NCBI GenBank assembly: GCA_013368375.1
Contig: JAACJP010000066.1
Location: forward strand, 62,001 to 126,000
DNA length: 64,000 bases
Direction: 5' to 3'
Source of the DNA: Tricholomella constricta
Lineage: Eukaryota; Basidiomycota; Agaricomycetes; Agaricales; Lyophyllaceae
Shown here: positions 41,583-51,499 of the stretch, piece by piece
Layout: each line of letters begins with the position of its first letter
Position numbering within the stretch: position 1 is the first letter of the stretch
The notes under the pieces: model-generated
What the model was told of the DNA's origin: nothing
Seen by the model: only the letters and a program-made list of their open reading frames with translations
The model's database searches: none
Program-made: the position numbers and the translations under genes

Positions 41583-43430
41583 TCACCCCCCCTTTGAATC
41601 GCAACGGCTCGGTGCAGGGTGACAGTGGCAAAGACGGCGGGGGATAGCGTGAATATGCCACGAATGTGGCGGGCGGCGTCAGGGTTGTCGCGGTGGAACT
41701 TGTGTACTAAGTCGGGTGCTGCGACATTCTCCCGGGGCTCCCACGAAGCTTCTTCATAGCCGTAGCCTTTCCACAAGATTTTGTATTGCAGTTTCTTGCG
41801 GAAGATGCGACTGTCAAGGATTTTGTGGACTTCGTAGTGGGGCTCATCGTCGATGATATCTGGCAGCGGCGGTGGGTCGGACTGCCGACCTTCAATCGGG
41901 TCAGTGACGGCGGGGACAAGCTTCACAACGTGGAAGACTGGGTGGATGCGCTTCATGGACTGAGGCAGCAGGAGGCGGTATGCGAGCGGACCGACTCGCC
42001 TTTGCACGACGAAAGGGCCAAGGTAGCGATGCGACAACTTCCTAGATGGTCGGGTCGTAGAAATGTCGGTCGCGTCCAAGTACACCTTGTCGCCAGGCTG
42101 GTAGTCGGGCGTCGGGGCATGTCACTGGTTGTAATACCGCTCCATGTCATCTTTGGCTTTTGAAAGCGCCGCCTTGGCTTCCTCCTGTGCTTCCTTCATG
42201 CGCTCCACAAACTCGTCGGCCGACTCGTTCTTGGAAGCGCCCCGACGCGGCTCAAAGCCCATGCGTGGATGCCGACCAGTGTCAAGCAGGAAGGGGGTCT
42301 GCTGCGTCGCTGAATGTACATGGTTGTTGTAACTGAATTCGGCGTCGGGCAAAAGGTCCTCCCAGTCGTTCTGACGCTCATTGCAGAAGACCCGCAAGAA
42401 CTGTTCCAGCTCCTGGTTGACGCGTTCGGTCTGTCCGTCGGTCTGCGGGTGGTACGCCGTCGAAGCTGACAGCTTGATACCCAGGAGTCGGTACAGTTTG
42501 CGCGTGAACTCGGCGACGAACTGTGGACCTCGATCAGAGACGAAGGCATCTGGGAGACCGTGGAGCTTCCAGACGTGGCGCCGGTAGAGGTTCACAGCCC
42601 CCAAAGCCGAACAAGTCGTGTGCGACGCGATGAAGTGCGCCCGTTTTCCGACCAAATCCACAACGTTCATGATCGCGTCGTGGCCATTGGACTCGGGGAG
42701 TTCGGTGATGAAGTCCACCGATACGACATTCCATCGGCCTTCGGGAATTGGGAGCGGCTGCAGCTGTCCGACGGGGAGTTGGCGGCGGGGTTTTGTGCGC
42801 ATCGTCGATCGACCGACCGTTCTGGAAGTACGCCGTCGACTCCAAGATGAGCGCGGCATCAGCGACTTCGGCGAAGAGGAAGAACTTGCCGCGGAAGGTG
42901 TCTTCGAAGTCCTTCCAGGCGGGAAAGACGTCCTTGGCGGTTCCGAACTGGAACACCCGACTGACGAAGTCGGCGGCTCGTCCGTGCTGCATGTACGACA
43001 GCACCCATACGATTCGGGCGTGGTCATCGGCGAAACTTCCCCTGCACAAGGAGAAGTAGAGGTTGCAGGCGTTCCAGAATGCGCGACCGCCTGACCGGGC
43101 GCTGTCGTAAATGGGAGGGGGCAATGGTCGGAGGTGGTGCGATCCTGATTGCGGAGCGCCTGGCAGCAGAGGGGTCATCGCAGGCAACGGAGGGATCGTC
43201 TCAGGCGGCGGAGGGGTCGTGTCTGCTTCGGGAGCAGCGGGGGTGGGATTGGGGGGTGTCCCCGACATGAGTTTTTCGAAAAGAGCGGAGAGGCGGTCCA
43301 TAGAGGCCGAGTTGGATGTGTTGGAGGCGGAGAGAGCCGAAATCGTGGCTTCCATATTCGCCAACCGCTCCTCCGTCGTGAGGAAGGGAGAGAACGGTCG
43401 TTCGAGCGGCATGTCACCAAATTCGGACAT
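41583..43430 (-). pseudogene. Gag-integrase fusion remnant of element C
   Basis: Gag begins at 43430 (MSEFGDM...), runs through the capsid-like region and stops matching after TAYFQNGRS near 42800, where integrase sequence starts at TKPRRQLPVGQLQPLP. RT, RNase H, protease and the rest of gag are absent. The integrase part keeps FVSDRGPQF and the DGQTERVN segment, but a CGA to TGA change at 42122-42124 (after MERYYNQ) stops translation before the chromodomain, which is still readable at 41700-41870. It cannot move without help, and may be a byproduct of reverse transcription. Confidence 0.85.
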
Positions 43431-43556
43431 CTCGAAACGGGACTGGGCGGGCGATCGGAGCGAGCGCGCGTTGGACGGTCGCGTGTAGCAGACGCGTGTT
43501 TCGGCGTGGAAGCTGGTCGGTCGGCTTCGTCGGGTTTCTAAGAGACACGATTCTGC

Positions 43557-43998
43557 TGTTAGGGCGACCTTAGAGCAGAGCTTAGTCGTACTGGCAAAGG
43601 GGAATCCAAAGTTATATTGATGTACAGCAAACGAAGGTAAGTAAGGCTTACCTGGCAAAGGGGAATCCAAAGAGAATAGTGTAAAGGATTCCCAGATGCC
43701 AGGGGGCTGGCTATATATGAGTGTACTGTACATGTGATAATAACGACCCTGTGATAACAACGACATGTGATGATACGAACGGTTCCGGATGCTGTCCGAT
43801 GGTAACCGTCGTCGGGATGTCGGGTGATCGGGAGTCAGGGAACAGGGAAGCGAGGGAAACGACAGGAGGTGAGTAAATATGTACACCGATGCTTGGGTCA
43901 GAGCGTCAGGGTCGGGATCGCGATCAGTCGGGAGCGATCGCACATGTCGGGGGACGGTCAGTGAGCATCGGAGGGCGTGAATGGGAGTTCCCCTAACA
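43557..43998 (-). repeat. Right LTR of element C, shared with a B-type pol remnant
   Basis: A 442-bp LTR of B type by sequence, followed by the polypurine-tract complement and by pol 3' sequence (43999-44255). It thus serves both as 5' LTR of C and as 3' LTR of the unit to its right. Confidence 0.88.
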
Positions 43999-44255
43999 TC
44001 ACCCCCCCTTTTGAATCGCAACGACTCGGTGCGGGGTAGCGGTGGCGAAGACGGCCGGGGATAATGTGAACATGCCACAAATGTGGCGGGCAGCATCGGG
44101 GTTGTCGCGGTGGAACTTGCGTACCAGATCGGGGGCGGCGACATTTTCGCGAGGTTCTCATGAAGCTTCTTCGTAACCATAGCCTTTCCACAGGACCTTG
44201 TACTGTAGTTTCTTGCGGAAGGTTCGGCTATCGAGGATCTTTTCAACTTCGTAAT
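43999..44255 (-). pseudogene. pol: Pol C-terminal remnant (chromodomain end) left of element E
   Basis: This 257-bp piece matches element B from its 3' LTR boundary to about 35025, covering the end of the chromodomain (readable YKVLWKG-type segment). It is cut at GTAAT by the 3' LTR of element E. Its sequence is B-like, while the pol on the other side of E is D-like, and about 700 bp of integrase between the two is missing. Confidence 0.8.
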
Positions 44256-44613
44256 TGTTAGGACCTGTGTAGCACGCCGGTTACAGAGTTACTCTGGAAC
44301 CACCGAAGCGGACAGGCCTGACGTCCGTCAAGGAAGACGACCTACGAAGGAGTATTCGGAGGTCGTGAGCGTTGACGGAGGTGTTCACCGGGGCTGATTC
44401 GAACGAAAGAGCTCAAGTGATACGGGCGTGAAGCCAAATAGATTGAGAGAGAGAGAGAGAAACGAGAACGAGAATCGAGAACTAGTCTTAACAGTAGGTA
44501 ATATCGAGGTGAGGTGTCCGAAAAGAAAGTGGTGTCATATATGTACGGCGGACGTGCGTGGGAAAGCGTAGTGGGTGTGACTTTAGGGGTGGTCGTTGGG
44601 GACGTTCGTGACA
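44256..44613 (-). repeat. 3' LTR of element E
   Basis: 358 bp, TGTTAGGACC to TTCGTGACA. It contains an (AG)n run near 44444-44460. It is followed internally by TTACCCCCTCCTCAAG, the complement of the polypurine tract. Confidence 0.94.
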
Positions 44614-44630
44614 TTACCCCCTCCTCAAGC
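44614..44630 (-). promoter_or_regulatory. Polypurine tract of element E
   Basis: On the element strand CTTGAGGAGGGGGTAA abuts the 3' LTR, the expected plus-strand primer site. Confidence 0.78.
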
Positions 44631-44833
44631 GTCGAGCCACTGAGACGCGGAAAAATGTTCGGATACGGGGAGTGTAGCGTTTGTTTTTCCTTTTTGGTGC
44701 GCGCGCGCGGTCACGTGAGGGGCACGTGAGGGCCTCGGTTGTGGGTCCTTGTGGGTGTTTTGAGGATCTCGGAGATCGAAAAAGGAGAAAAACTTGGTCG
44801 TTTTTCTTCTTCTGTTTCAATTCTGTTGACCTC

Positions 44834-46831
44834 ATGTCGCCTCCTATGCCCCGTGTCGCGTCTCCTCCTCCTAATGCCCCCGCTTTGCGAGATCCGGACG
44901 TGGCGCCTTTGATCGACGAAGATCGGTCGCGCGTCGCGTCCTTAGACGCGCCTCAACCCGTTTCCCCGGCGCCCTCTCTCCCTGGGATTGCCACCCTTCT
45001 CGATGGGAGTGTCGGGGCGGTCCCCGAGTCGTCCCCCGTTCCTCTCCCACCTCCTGTCCCTCGTCTGATCATCCGCCTGCCCGTCCGATCCCAACAGATC
45101 CGTCGCCCTCGTTCCACCACTCCCGAGGCCGATTTCGAGTTTGCTAGTGACCCTGTGTCGCGTCCGGCGGCGACTTCGTTGTCGTGGGGGCCCCTCTTCA
45201 CTGATGCAATTTTGGCGGAGGTGTTGCGTACCGCTGTGCGGGTTCCTCCCTCCTTGGCCTGGTGTGAGGCGCATGAGCCGGTATGTCGCCCTTCTTCTGC
45301 GATCGAGTCCAGCGTTTCAGCTGATTCCTTTTCGGGGTCTTCGTTAGTGTGATCGGTGTCGGACGCGTCGGCTGTCTTGTCGATTTCAGGAGGTTCATCT
45401 TCGTGGGACCCTGCCCTGTGTTGAGTGTCGTGCGGCGCATTCCCTGTGCTCGCTTTCGTTGGACCATGGCCTAGAGGTGGCAGCTAGGCAGTTGGGAATT
45501 CCGTTGGAGTGGCTTCGCTCTCGCGCCAAGGGTTTTACTTTCTCCCGCCCTGGCGTTGCGATGTCTTTTACCAGCATCCGTCGCGCCCTGCATTTGCCAA
45601 TCCCGCCTCCTCTTCCCGCCGCCTCTTCGTCCGTTGTAGGGACTGGTGCCGTTTCACTTCCTCCTGCTCCCCCTCCTCGTGCTATTTTCCGTGGTACGCG
45701 AGGTCAGGGACGAAGGTCTGTGCCTGTCGGTCGTGGGGGTGCGCGCTTGTCTGTTCCGGAGGCGCGCCCTTCGCCTATGCCTGGTTATTCCCCTCCCCCC
45801 TCCGATAGCTCGGTTTCCCCTTTCCCTGTTCGTCGTCTTGGGGCCGCCATGCGTGCCGCTTCTCCGGATTCTCCCATCGTCGGGCCCTCGGAGCCTCTCT
45901 TTTTAAAAGGGTCGTCCGCCTCGGTCTCTCCTTCACCGGTTCTGCACCAGGCTTCCCCTCCCACTATGTTGATGTCGTCCCCCCCCGCTGCTCCTGCTCT
46001 TCTTGCTCCTTCGCCTGAGGAGCACCTTCGTCTTCGGCGCCTCTATGACCAGGAGGTCGTGCGTGCGCAGGCTTTGTTCGTCCAGGTAGAGCGTCTCCAG
46101 GCCGAGGGCGAACGCAACAAGGGTCGTTTTCGCGGAGTCTTATCCCAACTCGCCGACAAGCGTGAGCGTTTTCTTCATCTGCAGGCGCAGACATCGAGTG
46201 TCGTGGAGGTCGTCGACGTCGATCGTGACGCCGAGGTCGAGGATCTGCGGATGCAGGTTATGGGTCTTGAGGATGAGGTTGCTGGTCTTCAGGGGCACGT
46301 CGTCCATCTTCAGGAGGTCCGGAACCATTGGCGTGGTCAAGCCTTGGACCTTCGCGTTCGCACCGATGGTGAGTCTTTCTTTTGTCTTCTTTCGTTCTCT
46401 TTTTTTCACCTCCAGAATTTGTTGTAGCCCTTGAGCTTGCGCGTGTTGCTTTCGCATCCGATATGTTTGTTGCGGATGGCGCTCTGCGTCGCGCCCTCGT
46501 CGAGATGGAGGCGTCGCCGGTCCGGGGTATCGTCGACGCTGCTCACCAGATTCTTGAGCAGCATTCTCTCCGCGAGCTTTTTCGCCCTCCCATCGATCCC
46601 GAGTCCCCTTTTCCCGCCTTCGAGCATTTCCTTGCTCTTCATCGTCCATCTCTCACTCGTGAAGACGCCCTTGCGGAGTTCGTGTCTCAGTCTCAATTGA
46701 TCGCCGACGACGAGCAGGACATCGCGTCGATGCTTCCTCTGGAGGTAGGGGTGGTTGGGGAGGTGGGGGTTGGGCGCGAGGACGGTTCCTCTGCCAGTGC
46801 AGGTCCCTCCAAGCGTCGTCGCATCGAGTAG
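44834..46831 (+). CDS. Antisense gene inside element E: Cys-cluster/coiled-coil protein, 613 aa
   Basis: Exons 44834-45280, 45390-46368 and 46416-46831 join in one frame (1842 nt) with GTATGT...CAG and GTGAGT...CAG introns, on the strand opposite to gag-pol. Introns readable only on this strand show it is a real gene, not read-through. The protein has a Pro-rich N-terminus, a cysteine cluster directly after intron 1 (LPCVECRAAHSLCS, CxxC-x6-C), a long Pro/Ser/Ala-rich part, a coiled coil (about residues 330-450, with LRLRRLYDQEVVRAQALFVQ and MQVMGLEDEVAGLQGHVVHL) and a basic end PSKRRRIE, a likely nuclear localisation signal. The layout (intron, then Cys cluster, then coiled coil) matches the gene at 60597-61896. 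Function unknown; a nuclear or chromatin role is inference. Confidence 0.8.
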
Positions 46832-47033
46832 ACGGTCTTTTTCGCAGTGTCTTGGACTTCTTTCATTTCCTCTTGCCAAATATTTACACTTGAAGTTCGT
46901 TTATTTTTTCTTGGTATCGTTTCTCTTTCGTAATGTTGTTGTCAGGAGGTACGAATACATATAACACAGTTTGTCTTCTTGAAATGGATTTGCATAATTT
47001 TTCGTGATGTGCATGGGTGTTCGTCGAGTCGTT

Positions 47034-50000
47034 TTAAATCGTGGGGTCCCGTGGCTTTCTTGGGAAAAGTCGGTGGAATTCGAGGGCCATGTCTTTTGCT
47101 CCCTCTATATTCTCCGCTGGTTCCCAGGTATCGTCTTCGGGGCCATACCCTTCCCATCGTACCAAGTAGAGGACGTGTTTCCCTCGTGTTCGGGAATCTA
47201 GGATTTGTCCCACTTCGTAGTGTTCTTCGCCCTCGACTTCGATCGTCTGCGGAGGTGGTTTCGATCGTCTGGGGAAATTCTCGTGTTGGTGCTTCTCGAG
47301 TAACTTGACGTGGAAGATGTTGTGAATCCCTTTCAGTGTCGGAGGTAGTTCCAGTCGATACGCATGGCTGGAAATCTTCTGCAGGATTTTGAAGGGGCCC
47401 AGTCTCCGGTGGTCTAGCTTTTTGGAGGGGCGTTTCGTTTTGATGTTCCGGCAGTCGAGCCATACCTCCGTTCCTACAGCCCAGTCAGGTGTAGGGTCCC
47501 GCTTCTTGTCCGCGAATCGTTTGTAGGCTTTGTTTGCGATCTCTATTTCTTTGCGGAGGTAGTCCTGGAGGGTCCGGAGGTCTACGGCTACCTCCTGGGC
47601 TTCTTTCGCCGGTATATCTTTTATAGAGATTGTCAAGCGGGGGTGATAACCCTTGTTCGCAAAGAAAGGGGAAACTCCCATGGTCGAATGGGTCGTATTG
47701 TTGTACGTGAATTCCGCCAGAGGGAGCTGTGTTCGCCAGTTGGTCTGGAGATAGTTCACGTACATCCGGAGGTATTGTTCCAGTGTCTGATTTACTCGTT
47801 CCGTCTGGCCGTCGGTCTCCGGGTGATACGCTGTCGAAAGGTTCAATTTGATGTCCAGGGCTTTACATAGCGAGCTCCAGAAACGGGAGACGAAGAGGGT
47901 GCCTCTGTCGGAGATGATGTCATCAGGCAGTCCGTGTTTGGAGAAGACATGTTCCAAGAATAGCTGAGCAAGTTCCTTTGCTGTGTCCGTTGTGTGACAG
48001 GGTATGAAGATGCCTTGCTTGGTGAGGCGGCATACTACGACCAGTATGGCGTCGTACCCATCCGATTCCGGTAATTCTACGATGTGGTCCATGGATATGG
48101 AGGCCCACGCCCTTCGCCCGATCTGGAGTGGTTTCAATAATCCGTATGGGCTATGGCGTGGGACCTTCGCTCTTTTACAGGTATGACAGCTTCGGACGTA
48201 TCGAGTGACCTCCTTCCGTAATCCGGGCCAGAAATAAGTCCTCATGATGAGTTGTGTGGTCTTTCTGATCCCTGGATGTCCGCGCAGTTTGTGATCGTGG
48301 TGTTGCTGTAGGATGTCGAGTCGTAATCTGGAATGGTCCGGTACATAGATTCTTCCGTCGCGAAGGAGTAGTTTGTGATCATCGGATAGGGAGAATGCGG
48401 AGGTCTCTTCTCCGGGTTTGGGTGCATGCCTTTCGAAGAAATCGTCTCGGGGTGCGTTCCGAACATTGTTTAGTAGGAGCTCCTCGTTCAGTATTAGGGC
48501 CGCGTTCAATCGTTCGGGGGGTATGATGATGCGGTTGTTGAAGGAGTTGTGATCCTGCTCGAAACCCTTCTTTGGATACACGTCCGCTCTTCGCGTAAGG
48601 GCATCTGGCTTCGCTCCCAGTCTTCTGGGTCGATAGTTTATCTGGAAGTCGAAGTTTGCCAGGCATTCCGACCATCGTGCTTGTCTGCGACTGAGTTGTT
48701 TGGTCGTGGAGAAGTACTGTAGGTTGTTGTGGTCGGAGTACACTTGAATGCGGTGGGGAGATCCCTCTAGGTAGGCCCTCCATTGCTTAAACGCTTCCAC
48801 GATTGCTAGGAGCTCCTTGTCATAGATGTCGTAGTTGAGCTCCGCATCTATCATAGTTCTCGCGTAGAAGGCGACCGGACGTAAGTCTTGTGATGTCTCG
48901 TCAAATTGGGAGATGATCCCCGCTATGGCGAAGTCGGAGGCATCGCACTCTAGTATCACCGGTAGTTGAGGATCGAAGTGTCGTAGGATGGGTGCGGAGG
49001 AGAATGCTTTCTTCAATAGCTCGAAGACTCCTTCGCATTCGGAATCCCATTTCCAGATTGTGTCCTTTTGCGTGAGTTTGTTTAACCTCTTCGTTATGCC
49101 CGAGTAATTGTCGATAAACCGCCGATAGAAGTTTGCAAAGCCTAGGAAGGATTGGAGTTCTTTGACCTTCGTGGGTCTAGGCCACTTCCGGATCGCGTCG
49201 ACTTTTCCTGGATCCATTTTTACTCCGCCAGGGGATACAATGACGCCTAGATATTCGATCTCCGTAGTGTGAAATGTGCATTTCTCCGGTTTCGCATGAA
49301 GGTTATGTTTCCGGAGCCTCTCGAGGACCTTCCGAACGTGTCCGTGATGTTCCTCTAAGGTCTCCGAGAAGACCAGGATGTCGTCGAGGTAGATTATTAC
49401 GAACACGTCGTTCATGTCGTGAAAGATGTCGTTCATGAAGTGTTGGAACGTCGCGGGTGAGTTTGTCATGCCGAAGGGCATTACCAGGTATTCGAAAAGT
49501 CCGTATCAAGTGCGGAAGGCTGTCTTCCATTCGTGTCCCGGAGCTATGTGGACGTTGTTGTAACCCACTCGGAGGTCGATCTTCGAGTATACTTTCGCTT
49601 TTTGAAGTCGGTCTATGAGGTCTCCGATCAGAGGTAGAGGGTAACGGTTTTTCTTGGTGATTCGATTTAATCCTCTATAGTCCACGCATAGTCGGAGTGA
49701 TCCGTCCTTCTTCTTTGCGAATAGTACCGGAGCTCCCGCTGACGAACTTGAAGGTCGGATGAACCCTTTTCCGAGCATCTCGTCGATGTAATCCTTCAAT
49801 GCTTTCAACTCCAGTTCGGACATGTTGTATATCTTTCCGAAGGGAGGGGTAGTGTTTTCGTCGAGTTCCACTGTGTGATCGTAGGGTCGGTGTGGGGGGA
49901 TGGTTTTCGCTTCGCCCGCTGAGAATACGTCTTCGAAGTCCCTGTACTCCGAAGGTACGACTTCCTCAAAGATTTCCTTTTCTGTCTTTGGTTGCTTGGG

Positions 50001-51499
50001 TTCGTCGTCGGAGGTGTTATTGGCATGGAGGTGTTCTTCCTTTTCGGTGGGGGAGATGTGTAGTTGGAACGCTGTGGCTCCGTCCCTGATGAGGTTCGCG
50101 AATGGCGCCGCTCCGATCAGGCGGATGTTTTGTGTTTCGACATCCTCTTCTCCCTCTCCGGTTTCATCTTCGACCTCCGTTTCCGGGTTGGTTTCCTCTT
50201 CTTCCTGTGTTTCTGTCGTTGGGGACGTTGCGGATTTCCGTTTGGGGTGGGGTTTGAATTTGGACCTCGGAACGTTTGGAGGGAAGTAGTTCGGTGGGGG
50301 TGGTTTTCGGGTGCGTTTCCGTCCCGTTACCTCCTCTGGCGACTCGGTTGTCGGTGTTGGTACTTCCTCTTGGGGTTCGTTGGTGTTTGGGCGGGTGTCT
50401 TCCTCCTTCTTGATGTCGTTGGAGGTGTCGTTCTGGTCGTTATCGTTGTCCAGGATGTCCCTGAGGAGGGGTTGTTTTTCCGAAAGGGGGTTGGCTGGTT
50501 TCGGAGCTTCGACGTCTTCCTCCTCCTCCAGGGTCACGGTTCCCCATTGCGTCTTCTGGGAAAGCGATATCGCGGCTAGTCCTGCCCCTTGTTCCATGGT
50601 CATGGACATTTCCCGCCAGTCGATGTCCGGATTTGCTTCCCGTAACCAAGGTAATCCAAGCACTACTGGTGTGGCTGGATGTAACTGTGTTATGAGGAGG
50701 TCGACCTTATACTCTAGTCCGTTCTCGAGTTTGATCGTTTCGGGACTATGGTGTGAAATGGCTCCGCCTCCGCTGGGGTTTCCGTCGAACAGTTGTAGGG
50801 TCATGGGGTTGGCGAGAGGTTCCGGCTTCGTACACGAGGATTTTGTTATGAAGTTGCCCGCCGCCCCACTATCAATAAGTGCCCGTAGACGCGTTGCAGA
50901 TCCCTCCAACTGTACTTCGATCGTGAAGGAGCGAGCCGACCGCGAGGGTAAGCGTTGAGCTCCTGTGCCTGTTGTTGTTGGAGCGACTTCCTTTTTTCTT
51001 CGGAGGTCCGGTAGTGATCCTTCGATTTTGCCGTTTGACCCCCGTCGTAGCGTGATGCAGAGGTCTTTCCAATTTATGCGGGGGTTGACCTCCTTCAGCC
51101 ATGATAGTCCCAGTACTATCGTCGCTGTCTCGTGGAGTTTCGTTATGAGGAATCTTATCCTCTGAGTGGTGCCGTCGCTGAATTCGACGTCGTTGGTGGT
51201 ATAGTGTGTGATTTTGCCTGATGCGGAGAGTTCTCCGTCGAATGGGCAGAGGTTTATTGGGGGGTTGAGCTCCTCAAGGTGGAGCCCACGTGATGTCGCC
51301 ATGACGGAGTCCATGAAGTTGTCGGTAGCTCCGCTGTCGATGAGCGTGTTTTCGGGATCTTCTCCTCCTCCGTTTGGCGTGAGGTGTATTAGGAATGCCA
51401 GTGACGAATGGGAGGAGAGGGTTACTGTGCGGGTGTCCGTTGTCGATAATGCCGTTGCGCGTAGTTTAGTGTTAAGGTCCGGTTTTAGGTCTTCGCGAT
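47034..51499 (-). pseudogene. pol: Pol polyprotein of element E, two retropepsin domains, one nonsense codon
   Basis: The frame is open from the gag end (in -1 relative to gag) to 49509, is stopped by TGA at 49506-49508, and continues to 47034. In this family the position reads CGA in FRT-R-YGLFEY, so this is one CpG transition. Domains: a first retropepsin ([10 protein letters not shown] to [16 protein letters not shown]), a second retropepsin ([10 protein letters not shown] to [17 protein letters not shown]), an acidic linker, RT (MPFGMTNSPATFQ, YLDDILVFSE), RNase H (ECDASDFAIAG), integrase zinc finger (HHDHKLRGHPG to CHTC), DDE core (SMDHIVELPES, IISDRGTLF, AYHPETDGQTERVNQTLE) and chromodomain (VGQILDSRT, YLVRWEGYGPEDDTWEP). 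All catalytic residues seen are intact. Only the stop inside RT makes it defective. Confidence 0.9.

Larger units (their letters stand above)
41078..43998 (-). mobile_element. Element C: internally deleted, mosaic LTR element
   Basis: Between a 505-bp LTR (41078-41582) and a 442-bp LTR (43557-43998) lie only the 3' end of pol (41583 to about 42798) fused directly to the 5' part of gag (to 43430). The left LTR closely matches the D-family LTR at 59231-59761. The right LTR and gag match the B family better. The junction near 42798 therefore joins two subfamilies, from recombination or template switching. No target duplication is seen (left flank ACTTC). Confidence 0.85.
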
